A DNA stretch of 64,000 nucleotides from Otis tarda. Its lineage: Eukaryota; Chordata; Aves; Otidiformes; Otididae. Position numbers and translations under genes: made by a program. Location: assembly GCA_026413225.1 (NCBI GenBank), contig CM048591.1, forward strand, positions 6,153,001 to 6,217,000, given 5' to 3'. The notes below the pieces were generated by a model. It ran no database searches and was not told the origin of the DNA. It saw nothing but the letters and a program-made list of their open reading frames with translations. Shown in pieces: positions 11,880 through 24,500 of this stretch (position 1 is its first letter; every line of letters begins with the position of its first letter).

Positions 11880-12060
11880 CATAAAATGCAATTCCTGCTA
11901 CAATATAAAATGCGCTTTCACTCTGGCTCTCTGTAGCATTATCTCTAACTGCAGTGTAACTAAAAACTAATAACCTCGTTTTTAATTAGCTGGGTTTGTG
12001 GCACTTTGCACCCGTCTCACAGTTGTTCTTTCTGCAGTGTATATCATTATTAACTCCGGA
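11880..12060. other. Candidate conserved non-coding segment (unproven)
   Basis: This stretch has a more balanced composition than its surroundings, with several homeodomain-type cores (TTTTTAATTAGC, ACTAATAACC, TATTAACTCCGG) and no repeat signature. Such character is common in vertebrate enhancers, but I cannot measure conservation here, so this is a guess for comparison. Confidence 0.2.
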
Positions 12061-12839
12061 TGTCTTCAAGGAGGTCTTAAACATACTTTGCTTTCTTTCT
12101 TCTTTTCTTTCTCCTGAAAATAGTTCTCAAAACCATTGTATTCATTAAAAAAAAAAAAAAAGGAAAAAAAATCTTAAAAGTGATTCTATGATTCTATCTT
12201 AAACACAGTGTGAGTGATGCTGATTTTATTTAGCTATTCTTTTTGTTGTACCGTTATCTGAATTCTTTCCTGTTTTTTTAGCCAGTAGAATAGGAATATA
12301 TTGTTTAAAATATCATGTTTCAGTTTGATTGCCCTAAAAAGAAATCATTAAGGTGTGAGTTTAAGAAAGGAGACCACAAATATTGTCCATCTGTTCATTT
12401 GACTGCAAAACAGTACTGAGTAATTACAAAGGGAACACAATGTATCTCAGCTTTCAGTTCTTTTAGAGCCATAACCTATACCAAGGGCTGATATAAAAGG
12501 ACACCCCTAGGAGTAAGTGTTTACTGCACCACAGTGGTGTAACCAGGAAACTCACTCAGATTACAACCCTTCATCACAGATGTCAGAGAAGAGATAGACT
12601 ATACCCATTTAAAGAAACTTTTAGGCCATTGAAAATCTGACCTGAACCCAAAAAATGAGTGGGTCATGTCACTAGCCAATACTGTGTATTATCAGCAAGC
12701 GATGCAGCCTGCGGCTGTGCTGCCTCCAGCTGCGACCACGTCTTCTCTCAGGACCTCCACGTAGCTGAGCAGGGCTGCAGGGGATAGCCTGGGCAAACAG
12801 TTGAGCCATGGATGGCACTGCCCTTTGGCGCAGTGAAAG
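12061..12839. other. Unique DNA with poly(A) run and a GC-richer patch
   Basis: A poly(A) run lies at 12147-12160, followed 20 bases later by GTGATTCTATGATTCTATC, which looks like an isolated CR1 terminal repeat without the rest of the element. At 12690-12830 the composition becomes GC-richer, with several CpG and CTGC-rich words, and runs into the CR1 tail. I recognise no family in that patch. Confidence 0.5.
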
Positions 12840-12918
12840 ACGTCCCTGCCCACAGCAGGGGGTTTGGAATCAGATGATCTTTAAAAGTCCCTTCCAACCC
12901 AAACCATTCTATGATTCT
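12840..12918 (+). mobile_element. CR1 LINE 3' UTR fragment
   Basis: Only the terminal 3' UTR is recognisable: CGTCCCTGCCCACAGCAGGG, GGTTTGGAATCAGATGATCT, AAAGTCCCTTCCAACCC and AAACCATTCTATGATTCTA. It is followed by an A-rich run. The upstream 100 bases do not match other CR1 copies in the window, so this is a very short 5'-truncated insertion. Confidence 0.88.
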
Positions 12919-15900
12919 AAAATTAAAAAAAAAACCAACAGTAATGACTTGTGGCATAGGGATGACACATATATGGTCTTTTAGACCATTTGAAAGACTT
13001 CCAACTGAAAATATGTCTTCTTTTTGACCAAAGATGAACAGACTTTCAAATCCACGTCTGTGTCTGCAGAAGGAAGTAAGGAGAACCATTCACACCACTG
13101 CTTCTTTGGAAGGACTTTGTTAATGATGTATTTGTACCTGCAGCCTGTAGTTGTCTAGATATTTTTTGCTCTGCTCTGAAGTTACCTCACTAGGAAATAT
13201 ACACTCTGGTCTTTTAAAAGTTTGGTGAAAGGTAATGATCCAGAAAACACATGGACAAGAATTGTCCTAGTCCTCTGTGAGGCATCTCTCTGTCTTTTAT
13301 TTGGAAGATAGATGTCCAGGACTGGAGTTGGCACTGTCTCACCACATCAAAATTTCTCCTTTCACAAGTTTATGCAGTAAATAGGTAAAAGAAAGCTGAA
13401 ACTCAAGAAGACAGTGAGAGTTGTCCATGTTACTGGTTTTAAGCTGTCAGCTCTGATGCCCCAGTTAGGACATTGTTTCCTAGAAGACATTTAAACAATT
13501 CCATCCAGAGAGATGCAAACTTTATGTTCCTCTTCTAAGGTGCTCTCCCAGAGACTTCATATCATGTTATACTGAGAGCTGAATTTGAATCTCTAACATC
13601 TGTACCCTCTGTATAGCAAGCCAAAGCAAATCTGGCAAAAGAGACACAGGTTCTTGAATTCAGACTTTGCATGCAGGGAAGACATCCTTTTCCTCCTGTA
13701 TGTTTTTCCTTCGAACAGCCTGTGCTTCCAATCATTTCTATGATCTGCACAATGACACCTAGATCCTTTTGGTCAACAAACTTTTACAAAAATGCAAGAT
13801 CACTGTCACAGAGATAGTATAATACTGAAGAACTATGGCAATATATCTGGGGAATATTTTGCCTTGTATAATGCTCAGGTAAATACATTGCTTTGTATTC
13901 CGCTTCTTTTTCATTTCTTTGCTCTCACTGACTGTCTCCTTTTTCTGCCTCTATGTTCTTCTATTTTTTTTTTATTAGATGGATTTAAAATCTTGTTTTT
14001 AAAGTGTCCTGGAATAGATTTCTATAATTAGCAATTATAAACAGAGATATAGTCTTGGGTTATGAAGTTTTCTTTGATTGACTGCAACAGAAGGTTTAAG
14101 TTCAACTTCCCCTTATCTGATTATATTTACCAGAACTGTGGGAATTCACTGTGCTATAAAAATGGACCTTGCTGCTAGCTGGCATACCTCAGAAAATTTA
14201 AATAAAAATAGCAATGAAAACCCAACCAAATATTATTTATGTCAGTTAGATGCCAATGAAAACTAAGGCTTTCAGGGGCAGACAGGATCGATTTTTAAAT
14301 TTTTTTTCTATCTGTTTTTTTTTTTTTATATGACAGAATGACACACTCTTCACTCAGTCACTCAAGCTGAAGAATGACTGAAGAACCCTGTGAAGGTCAA
14401 ACACATTTTCACCCAACTGATGCTCTTTTAAAACTGACTTAACCCTCCTTTTGTATTTCTGCACAGCATGGAAGCTAGCTTTGCAGCTCCAAATTAGAGG
14501 AAAGTGCAGTGAGACCTTCTTTTCATAAAGCTCTTTTGTATTAAGCAGAACAAATTCCCTATAAGCAGAACTGTAATTTGCACATTGGAATACATTCTGC
14601 CTATAATGATCTTCCCGGCAGAAAGCACTGTCATTTCACAAATGGCCCCACAATGTTCCCCAAAGCTAAGCAAAAGTGTACAGATACAAACGGAGGAGGA
14701 AACTGATACAGGCTCTGATCCTGCAATGGACATCTAGGGTACAATGAGGACAGCATTAATAAAACAGAGATAATGCTTAGCTCACAGTATGCAACAGTAG
14801 ATGTGGCAATGCGAGGTAGAAGGAAAGGAGGCTTGGATTCATTGTGGGTCAGCAAAGAAACTGACATGACTACCTAAATATTTTCAGTAAGTGAACTTCA
14901 GCCCATTTTTGCAGAAGAAAAAGACCACACAAACACAGTGTATTCAGACCTGAGAAATCCTCAAATCCCCTGAGATGCTTCCTCACCTTATATTTCTTGA
15001 CTTCCCGATGCCTTCAGAGGAAAACAGAGATGGAACTTCCACTGCTCAGAGACCAGAGATGCTAACTATAAGCAGTTGACAGGTCTTTGCACTGCTGACC
15101 TCCTGTTTCCTGAGCAAGGGAACTGAGATGCCAAGGGGACCTTAATGGGCCTCATGTTAAAAGAAATCTCACTCGAAGAGGCGTGCTGATCTTCCAGGAT
15201 ACCCTACACAACTCAGGATGCTCCACAACTTTCAGGGTGCACATTTGTCCCTGTAATATGGAACAGCATCTTGAAGAAATAGCTGTTATATGGATATATT
15301 CTCAAACGCCTGGTGACAGTGAGCATATTATAGGACCGTTGGACTGTGAGGACTAGTGACAGAACATTTCCCTGTAAATCACACTTTTGTGCACTACAAG
15401 AGGTTTTTTTTTGTATAAAACCAGTATTTATTTCTGAGCATATACTGTCTCTCGTAGAAAAACAACATCCTGCAAGTCAGGACAGTGAAAAAGGACAATA
15501 AGAGATTTGTGCTGAACTTTCTGGCTGGATCTGGACATAAATATTTTGAATTTGGGGATTCTCTTTTCAATAATGAAAGTTTTCTGTGGAGAGGATGCGG
15601 AAGGAGAAAGAGATGGGGAATAAAATGAAAATATACAGAAACCAAAAACAGTCAAAAAGGAATAAATTGTGTTCTAAGAAAGGGAAGCAGGAAAGGAAGG
15701 TAGAAGAAAGGTCAGTGCTAAAAATGTATGCTTTACAAGATGTCCATTCTGATGACAGTTGTTCTGTGCGTCATACTGCATTTAATATTACAGAAAAAAA
15801 AACTTGAAAATACAAGAGGAACAGTAAAGAAAAGGATATTATTTTCCATTTAAATTATCATTATTAGTGTATGGGGATATTTAGCAAATAAAAATTGTTA

Positions 15901-16532
15901 AAAAAAAAATAGGTAAGCCCTGAAGTTCATAAAAGCTTAGGTTTCCTTTGGCTACTGGGTCCTGTGGTAGGATTCACCACACCAGATCTGGGGATCTGCA
16001 AAAAGGATGGAAGTTTTGCTCATCACATTTTGTGTATCCTGACATTTGAGAGATTTCAGCTCACAGCTCCTGGTCTAGCAGGATAGATGGTGAACTTCTG
16101 AGCCATTTGCTTCCTCCTTGCCCCAGTTTCTCAGTTTTAAAATGCCTAGGGTTCTCTAAAATAAGCTTAGACATTTAACTGCAGTGCCAACTTTACAGGT
16201 TTAGTGACTATTGTTATAGGGAGACATCTTTCATGGACAATTCAATCCTTTGATCATCCTACTTACTGAATATTCCTCAGTAACCTGTTGAAATTTTGGG
16301 AACTATGTCTATTTCCACTGGCTTTAGCTAAACTCAGCCAATTCAGACATAGTGGCCCTATTTTCTATAATAGTAAAGATTATCTTCTCTCCTACACCTC
16401 TTCCTTTAGAAATATGAAGAACACTTGTACCTTCCCATACTGTCCAGCAGCCAAAGCGTGTCATGCTTGCTGCTTCAGACCCCTTGGCACATTCATCCTT
16501 CTCATGATTATGTCTCTCCACAGTATCCTTTG
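12919..16532. other. Unique AT-rich DNA
   Basis: Homopolymer runs occur near 14297-14330 and 15900-15910. A weak MIR-like phrase (CCCCAGTTTCTCAGTTTTAA at about 16122) is too short to call. Open frames up to 95 codons have no recognisable motif. Confidence 0.55.
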
Positions 16533-17668
16533 TGTCCTGGTTTTATTTAGTGAGGGAAGGCTATGGTGACAGATTCTGCAAGATGCTGATAAAAGTTTCC
16601 CCTTTGTCTCGTGGACTCGGCTGGGCCTAGGGTGGACCCACTGCTGGCTGAGGTCGAGCCAATTGGTAGCAGAATGTTCCCAGATAACGCCTCTGTGATA
16701 ACCTATTTTAGAAGGTGAAAAACAAAACAAAACAAAAATTTGAAGAAGCTGGAGCAAGAGAAGAGAGGGGAAGGCGCGAGCCTTGTGGGCCTTTTGGCCC
16801 TCACCTTCTGCCCTCCCACGGGGCGGCCGTGTGGACCCAACTCGACCCGGCCTGGCTGCAAGAAGTGGAGAGGAGATGAGATGTGAAGAGAACCTGAGAG
16901 GCATCTGCCTGAGCCGGTTGTGGAGAATTTCTGGTGAGAGGAACGGCTGCAGACGCCAAGATCAGTGCAGAAGGAGGGGGAGCAGTAACGCTGCTCCCAG
17001 CAGAGATTCCTCTGCAGCTCATGGTGCAGCCCATGGTGAGGCCGGCTGTGCCCCTGCAGCCCATGGAGGTCCACGGAGGAGCAGAGATCCCCCTGCAGCC
17101 CGGGGAGGACCCCACGCCGGAGCAGGCGGATGCCTGAAGGAGGCTGTGGCCTGTGGAGGGCCCACTGGGACAGCCGTTCTGGAGGGACTGCACCCTGTGG
17201 AAAAACGACCCACACTGGAGCAGTTTTATGAAGGACTGTAGGCCGTGGGTGGGAACCCACGCTGCAGCAGGGGAGGAATGTGAGGAGTTTTTTGCCCGAG
17301 GAGGAAGGAGCGGAGTAAAGCGATGTGTGATGAATTGACCATGACCCCCATTCCCTCTTCCACCCTGTGCCACTGTGGGGGGCAAGGAGGTAGAGATAAT
17401 GTTAAGCCCGGGAAGAGGGAGGGGTGAGGATAAGTGACTTTGTTCTTTGTTCTCTTTCTCATTATCATGCCTTGGTTTTAATAATAAACAAATAGTTTTC
17501 CCCAAGTCGAGTCTGTTTTGCCCGTAACGGTAACTAAGGATCTCTCCCTGTCCTTACCTCAAACGTCAAGCCTTTTTTCTTATATTATCTCTCCCTATTC
17601 TCTCAGAGGGTGGGGGGAGTGAGAGAGAGACTGCGTAGTCTGGTCCCAAGCAGGGCTAAACTACGACA
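16533..17668 (+). mobile_element. Avian ERVL-type solo LTR
   Basis: The element starts TGTCCTGGTTTT and ends GGGCTAAACTACGACA, giving the TG...CA boundaries and short imperfect inverted ends of a retroviral LTR. Flanks are CTTTG (16528-16532) and CCTTG (17669-17673), a 5-bp target duplication with one mismatch. The interior has repeated CAGCCCATGGAGGTCCACG-like and CTGGAGCAG-like words. A poly(A) signal is followed by CCCCAAGTCGAGTCTGTTTT, CCCGTAACGGTAACTAAGGA and TCTCTCCCTGTCCTTA, which I recognise from avian ERVL LTRs. It is much richer in GC and CpG than its surroundings. No primer-binding site, gag, pol or second LTR adjoins, so it is a solo LTR left by recombination. Orientation is set by the poly(A) signal. 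All long open frames inside are incidental. Confidence 0.87.
17483..17488 (+). promoter_or_regulatory. LTR polyadenylation signal AATAAA
   Basis: A canonical AATAAA sits about 180 bases before the 3' end of the solo LTR. A T-rich and GT-rich stretch follows, as expected of a downstream element. It probably marks the end of the R region. Whether it is used by any host transcript cannot be told from the sequence. Confidence 0.6.
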
Positions 17669-20600
17669 CCTTGGCATGAAAAAACATTTGGCAGCCTAGA
17701 AGACAAGATATCGCACGGTGTCTTATCTGTTGTAAGCCTTGCAATGGTAAGGACTTTTCACCTGTAACCCATCTTTCACTTGCAGCACAGTAATTTTTCA
17801 TCAACACACCCCAAGGCTTCTGCAGCAATGCCTTTACCCACCTTGCACTGTGGGATTCTGACCTGCTATGTCCAGTTTCTTTTGCAAAGTCATTGCCTTT
17901 GACATTTAAATGATCTTGTTCTTCTAACTCTTCACCACTTTGCCTTGTAGCTGCTAGCTTATACCTCCATGTAGATCAACTCACCCTTCACCCTGTAAGT
18001 TTTAGTTTGCAACTTCATATTAAAATAAACACAACTTATTAGATAATGGATAATACTAATTTTAAAATCCAGTAAATATTATCAATAATATACATGCCAA
18101 AACTTAATGGCCAATTAGTGCGCAACACCTGCACCTAATCAGGCATGCTCCAACCAGCACCAGTACTGTCATAAACAGTAACTACCAATGGAGAGATTGA
18201 GCAAGTCTTGATGAAAAGTATAACTGTTACTGGGGATAAAGCAAGAAAAAAAAAAAATTTTTTTTTGCCATTTTCGACTTGATCATTGTCACCAGCTGCT
18301 ACTCTGGAGAGGATGTCCAGAGGAGGAGGCTTATTTGGGTAGGTCGTCATTTTTCTTTCCATTTGGACACGGGGGAGAGGGTTTCTTTTTTCTCTTTCTT
18401 TTCTCCTCCTAGTTACATCCCCCATCCAAAGGCAACTTTGATGTTTATTTATGCCATCAGCTATGGCCCCTACTAATAAGCTGTGTACAAACAAACTACT
18501 TGAACTTTCACGTGCAGCAAAGGAGGGTGTATTACAAGGCAGGGCTGGGTAGAGAGCAGTTAGGAGAGAAGGGTGGAGTCTTTCTCCAGACCATTTAATG
18601 TCCTTGGCTTAACTTGAATCATTAAACTTGTGCCACAGTCAGGTAGCTGCTGCGGAATAGGAGTCATAAAATAAACAGTTTATCCAAAAAATGAGAAACT
18701 TCACTTCTCACTTCTTCCCTACAATCTGAGTCAGTAATGTGAACATCAGGGGGCCATCACATCTCCAGTCAGACTGATTTTCTGATGGTACTTACTCAGC
18801 CTTTTATGTTCTTAAACTCTTAGTCACCTCTTGAAAGAAAGCAGTAAGCATTTTAGAAGCATTAAGGTGGAAGTCCAGATGTAATTATGTCTCTGGAAGG
18901 TATAAAGGGTGCCACTGACAAGTATTTCAAAATTACACCAAGGACATACAAAGGCAGAGCACCTTTAATGTGGGGCTTGTTTAGAGATAAAAGTGGGGAA
19001 GACATGCTCCTCTAAGACTCATTAGAAATTTTACAAAAGGATATGGTTTTCCACCAGCAATGCTGATTTCTGGAAGTCAGTTCCATGAGAATGTCAGTTA
19101 TGATAAAATTTCATTTTGATTAAACAAAATAAGCAAGTAAGAAACTTTTAGTTTAGAAATAAATTTGCTGTATTTAATCATAATGTTAAAACCTAGCTAT
19201 AGATAGAAATAAAATATAATATTTCATTAGCTGCAAAAAAAAAATTATAAATTTCAGACTATATTTCAGAACAAAATCTGACTTCAGACTATTTCTTATT
19301 CCAGTGCCTGTTCCTGTAAGGATTTATTTCCTTTATTTTTTGTTTTAAAGTACCTCAGAACATACGCAACAGAGGTAAGTGTATTCTTGGCTCTTTAAAC
19401 ATGGTGGGAAAGAGGAATGCCCACTGCCTCAAAGAGCTTATGGCCAAAAAAAGCCAGAAATGCAGAGGGAAACATTCAGTTTGCACAGCCAGAGAAGTTC
19501 ATAGCAGTCCACACTACACCACATCCAAGAGCAGCAAATAGTCAAATGCGGTCCCCGAACAGGACTGTATCCTCTTGCTTTTTCAAATGCTGCTCGTCAT
19601 TCAAGGGTGTAACTAGGTTGATGCAAATTGATCTAGGGACAAAGCAGTGTGATTTGCACAGGGGTAGCCCACCTTGTTTTCACACTGAAGCATGATGCAT
19701 GGTTGTAAACTGAAGCCTTCCTCACATTCTTTGCCTGATCCCCTGGATGTCAATGCTGGCCATTTCAGGGGTTTCGAGACTTACCGCACGTCCATCAGCT
19801 GTTTCCTCCCCTTCAGGTATAATATGATAACTACCAACAGGATGATTCTAACAGGATGATCTCTTCTAGGCTGATATACTGCAAGTTAACACCTAACTTA
19901 AAACAGCATCATTCCTCATAATCTTACACCTCTCAGCAACGTAGCACTTTGATGGCATTTCTCCGACGATATCTTATATTGACAGTGGAAAACAGTGACT
20001 GAAATGAGGACAGTCCCTATCATGACAAGACCATAGTTTATATTTTCTACTTTTTCCTCAGGGACATTGTGGAGAATAAGTAAATGATGGATGCAAACAA
20101 TATTCAGGTAAATGTATTTTATATTTACAATCCCAGAAAGGCTTTTGAAAGGGAAGTGTGGTGTGTAGGATCTCAATACAGGAACTCGATTTGATACAGT
20201 TTACTCAGAGGAATTTGTTAGGCTGAAAAAAAAATTCTAAATTTGTAGAACAAGGCTCATACTTATGTTTTAAAACCCTTTACAAATATGTATGAGACTG
20301 TTTTTACTTACTAATGTGCAGAGGAGACTGAAGCCTGTTATTATTTCAGGATCAAGTATTATTCCAGGATAAGTTTTAGCTCCACGGTGGGAGACCAATA
20401 CTGGAGAAAGATCCCTGAGTTTCTTATGGATCATAGGAGTGCTCAAATTGTTAGGTTACTGGGCAAACATAAGACTTTTGGGAAAAAGATTTTCATCTGC
20501 TCTGGGTGCTTTTCTGTGAGAAACGACAAACCTAGCTCAGATACTCAGTTCCTGAAGAAGATCTGTAAATGCGTCTGTAGACAGAATACCCAAAATACCC

Positions 20601-22744
20601 CATTCCTCTCTAGGAACAGGCAGCATCTATGCTTTGCTCTTTCTCTATCATTTCTGTTACATTAAGCAGCGTGCGTAACTAACTCTCCCTCTTACACTAT
20701 CAGAGGGCTTTGCTTATGGATTGCCACCTCAAATCTATGTCTAGCTTATGATCTAGCTGATGTGCTGAGCATTGCACACGCTTGTCTTCCTGATATCTCT
20801 GTCTGCCTCTACACAGATATCGGGAAGTAAAAATACTCGAGAGGAGGAGGAAGAGGCTGTGCAAGCAGGGAGGACAGCCAGCCCTGCTCACCATTAACTG
20901 AAGACTACAGACTTTCCTGAACCCTCACATGCAGGACTTACTGTTGACCCAGGATAAAGTTTTGGGAAGATTATTGTATTCTTTCATTTTGTTCTGTTTG
21001 GGGGTTTTGTCAATTCCATGGAACCACTCTGGAGCTTTACAAAGAAAGGTGTAATTAACAATGCATATTTTGTATGTAATTGTGCGATATTTAAGACTTT
21101 AGATGTACTTCAAGGAGTTCAAATGTTGTTTACATTGGCAGGGCTGTATAATATAAGAAGTTGTGTGATGATGGTGATAAGATTAGTTGCTCAATCTGAC
21201 TCCATAGCTAGAAGTGCGTGCAAATTGCCTGGTTTCAGATAATGGAACCTTACTGTATTCCCAGCAGTTAGTGGGAAAAGAAACTTTGGATTTGGGAAGG
21301 AAAAACTATTACTTCATGTGATACTATGTGTGAAGACAAATCTTCTGTGAATTAGTTTTAGCAATGAATTATCTTAAGAATAGGAGATTTCTGGTAAGTT
21401 ATTTTTCCAACTGTGACTGAAAGACTGCAAGGAAAAAAAAAACTTTTTTCTACACAGCTGTTTTTACACTTTCTCTTCAAACCCCAACTAATGCCAGGGT
21501 TTGCAGATGAGAGTGAAACTGGGAATGTGCATCAGAAGTACATTACAGAACTGTAATGAGGTTTTATCAGCATGAATTTGGAGAAGCTGGAGTGCTTAAG
21601 ATGCAGCAGAGCTGTGGGGATAGGACAACATGTGTTTCTGTTCCAGTGACATTAAATCTGGGATCTCTGAAGAAAAACTCATGTGGTGAATTGAACTCTG
21701 TATACAAATGATTTTCACTAGACCAAAGAATGCTAAAGTCACTTGTTTGACCTTTAGGATGTCTGGATTTAAAGAATTCCTTGTGAACTATGGCTAGATC
21801 ACATTGGCTACATTCAAATTACTAGGTTTAAGAAGTCCAGAAATATTTTCTGGACACTGAAACTTAATCAACTACAGCATTAAACCATTACGAAGGTCTC
21901 TGGCCTGCTTTAGACACAAGAGGTTAATCTCAGTCTGTGTACATCAAGCAGCCAAATAGCAAAGGACTGCCATTGCCAGTGTTAAATTATTCAGTGTCTG
22001 TGTTTTTGCTTGTTTATTTGTTAGCTTTTCATGTCATTTATACTCTTGGCTCTGAAAGCTTTAGTTTTACTTTTTCTCATGGTGCGTCCGCCTGACCGCT
22101 TTCTAGTCTTGTTCCTAGGTTATCACGGACCTTGTCTGCTTCCGTGATTTCTTTGCCTTCTTTTTTCTTTTCCCTGAGTTCTGTCTTGGCCCTGAAGAGG
22201 ATACACTGGTGCACTCTGGGAACTCTATCTGGGTCTTTGTATAGTTACTGGGAATTAAATTTCTCTTTCGTTACTCTTCATCTTTAGTCCTCCCTGTCTT
22301 CAGAAAAGAAAAGTGACTCTGGGCTTGACAAGTCAAGATTTACTTAGAATTTCACCCCATTCACTCAAATGATGACTGAACATACCAAACTTTATTCCTT
22401 TTTCAGTTGCAACTGTAGTTCCTGCAGTGTCCCTCTATCCTTTTGACATGGGGGGCCCTCTAGGTCTGAATGCCCTTGACATTTAATGCCTGTCAATGTC
22501 TGATCGGGATCCAAGGCACTAGTTTATGTCATTTGAAGAACCTCATCTGGTTGACCACCACATGCTGATCAGTTCACGTTCTTCACAAAAATAATCACTG
22601 CTGCTGGGACAGAGAGCGATGTTCATGAGTGTCTTACTCCTTGAAAACTGGACTACTGGAGAGACTAGGACATGGGAAACACGTTCTGAGTCGATGTCAA
22701 GCAAAGGCTTTCCACCTTTCATGTCCTGCTGTCCTGGATCGTGT
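17669..22744. other. Unique DNA
   Basis: No gene or repeat family is recognised over about 5 kb. Minor items are an (A)12(T)9 block at 18246-18266 and an 8-bp perfect stem ATCACGGA/TCCGTGAT at 22122-22148 with an 11-base loop. Open frames up to 119 codons (for example 18135-18494 minus) show no motif. Confidence 0.55.
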
Positions 22745-23155
22745 CATAGAATCATAGAATCATGGAATAGTTAGGATTGGAAGGGACCTTTAAAGGCCAC
22801 CTAGTCCAACCCCCCTGCAAGGAGCAGGGATATCTCCAACCAGATCAGGTTGCTCAGAGCCCCATCCAACCTGGCCTTGAATGTTTCCAGGGATGGGGCA
22901 TCCACCACCCCTCTGGGCAATGTGTGCCAGTGTTCCACCACCCTCAGTGTAAAAAATTTTTTCCTAATATCTAATCTGAATTACCCCCTCTACTTTAAAA
23001 GCATTACCCTTTGTCCTGTCACAACAGGCCCTGCTGAAGAGTTTCCCCCTGTCTTTTCTGTAGGGCCCCTTGAGGTAGTGGAAGGCCGCTAAAAGGTCTC
23101 CCTGGAGCTTTCTCTTCAGGCTGAACAGCCCCAACTCTCTCAGCCTGTCATAGCT
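22745..23155 (-). mobile_element. CR1 LINE, 5'-truncated, minus strand
   Basis: The copy begins with TCATAGAATCATAGAATCAT, then GGAAGGGACCTTTAAAGGCC, ACCCCCCTGCAAGGAGCAGG, GCCTTGAATGTTTCCAGGG, CAACAGGCCCTGCTGAAGAG, and GCTGAACAGCCCCAACTCTC up to CAGCCTGTCATAGC. This covers the whole 3' UTR and the last part of ORF2. It ends at the point where the consensus would continue into the sequence coding DRLREL and upstream. It is among the better-kept short copies in the window. Confidence 0.94.
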
Positions 23156-23158
23156 CTC
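22964..23158 (-). pseudogene. CR1 ORF2 C-terminal remnant
   Basis: The minus-strand frame reads DRLRELGLFSLKRKLQGDLL, then AAFHYLKGPYRKDRGKLFSR and ACCDRTKGNAFKVEG. This matches the post-RT C-terminal region of CR1 ORF2. The upstream continuation of the open frame to 23227 is non-CR1 flank. The frame breaks downstream of KVEG before the HWNRL-type segment, so it is dead. Confidence 0.85.
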
Positions 23159-24299
23159 GAGTTTATGAAGGGTGAGGAGGAGATGTAATCTCTTCTGCTG
23201 GAGATGGGCCACTGCAAGGAAGGGCATGGAAGATTCAGGAGGTGAGAAAACAAGAGTGCCAATTGTAGCTCTATGATTAAAAGCAGCCTGTGGATAAGAG
23301 AAGCTCTTTGTTCTGTGTCTCTAGCTCCTCTTCCTCAGCTAGCCTCACCTAAAAGGGAAAAGTGAGCCCTACTAAATACACAGAAGTGGCTCTCCTTATG
23401 GGAGGGTTCTGGATGGGGATCTTGAGGAGGCAGAGTGGCCCCTTCTACAGGGTCTTTAATCCCTGTGTCCTGGGCCCAGCTTCTCCATAGACAAAATTAG
23501 TGCATATGTAACGTGAGTGCATGGCACAAGGGAGCAGGATGAGACTGCAAACTGACAGGGGGGAGGGATGCACACTGCAACAGCAAGACAATTATGATTA
23601 GTGTAGACAATTATGATTATGATTTAGGTCTAGGATCCCCAATAGCCATTAACATGATACTACATTTTCCAGGAAAAAAAATTAAGAGCAAAAATTCAGT
23701 GGCTAAGCAACAGTGTTGAAACCCAGGGGTAAATGTTTGCCTTGAACAGGGCTGTAAGCCACACGAGAGAGACTAATTAAATGAGTCTCTGGCCCTTAGT
23801 TATGTCAGAAATAAGAGAAAGGAGGTATTGCTTTTGGTTTTTCAATTCCCCAGCTGATGAGCAGCAGTGGGGGGAGGTATGGCAAGAAGAGTGGTAGGAA
23901 GAAAGATATCCCAGGGTGAAATAATCTTTCCAAGGTTTCTTTTGTTTGCAAAGCCAGCTAAAGGAAAGAACAAGTTTCGCCTTCTCTCTCCCAAAGATGG
24001 AGCTGTTGCAAAAGAAGAGAGGCCATTTGAGCGCTCAGGCACACACAAGCATCCACACACACACAAAGTTCTGCATTCTGCAGCAGGACTTCAAGGCTTC
24101 TCCGAAAACACAACTGCTTCCTTTCTATAAGGAGAAATAAAAATCTGTATTATTATAGCAGCTGCGTTATTGCAAAATTCTACCAAAACACAACGACTGA
24201 TATTAAGTATCTCACCCCTCTTAATTGTCTATTTCATGGGCTTTAGATTTCTGGATTGCTAAAATAACCATTTGAAGACAAGACTTCGATTCATTTTGT
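23156..24299. other. Unique DNA
   Basis: Contains a short imperfect direct repeat of ACAATTATGATTA at 23588-23617 and a CA-rich run near 24041-24066. No gene or repeat family is recognised. Confidence 0.55.
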
Positions 24300-24304
24300 T
24301 TTAT

Positions 24305-24500
24305 TAGTATTATTATTTCCTTACAATAATAATAACACTTTACACTTATACAGCACTGTTCATCTGCAGATCCCGATAGTAAGGACTGGATTGCTGCTAT
24401 TATCCTATCATACCCCACAAATGAAAGGGGATGGAAAATTCTCCAGGAAGCTGAGGCTGGGGGAGAAATTTCCTGAAACCCTGCGGCCCAGGGGTGATTC
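24305..24500 (+). mobile_element. Ancient L3/MIR-like relic
   Basis: The sequence reads AATAATAATAACACTTTACA, then CAGCACTGTTCATCTGCAGA, CTATTATCCTAT and GGAAGCTGAGGCTGGGG. Amniote L3 (CR1-like) LINE 3' ends and MIR-type SINEs share this order: AATAATA, TATAGCGC(C)TTTCATCTGCAGATCTC, TATTATCCCCATTTTACAG, GGAAACTGAGGC. The match is diverged but in the right order over about 150 bases. Exact family is uncertain. Confidence 0.5.

Noticed and set aside
12178..12199. Isolated GATTCTATGATTCTAT next to a poly(A) run
   Set aside because: Looks like a CR1 terminal repeat but no other CR1 sequence adjoins; too short to call an element.
16105..16155. MIR-like phrase CCCCAGTTTCTCAGTTTTAA
   Set aside because: Only about 40 bases and no second landmark; chance similarity is possible.
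16703..17505. Long minus-strand open frames (185 and 234 codons)
   Set aside because: They lie inside the GC-rich solo LTR, antisense to it, with proline/serine-rich low-information translations. High GC lowers stop frequency, so these are not genes.
18135..18494. 119-codon minus-strand open frame
   Set aside because: Crosses the A12/T9 homopolymer block and has no motif.
22122..22148. 8-bp stem with 11-base loop as a possible RNA hairpin
   Set aside because: Too short for a miRNA precursor and expected by chance in 64 kb.
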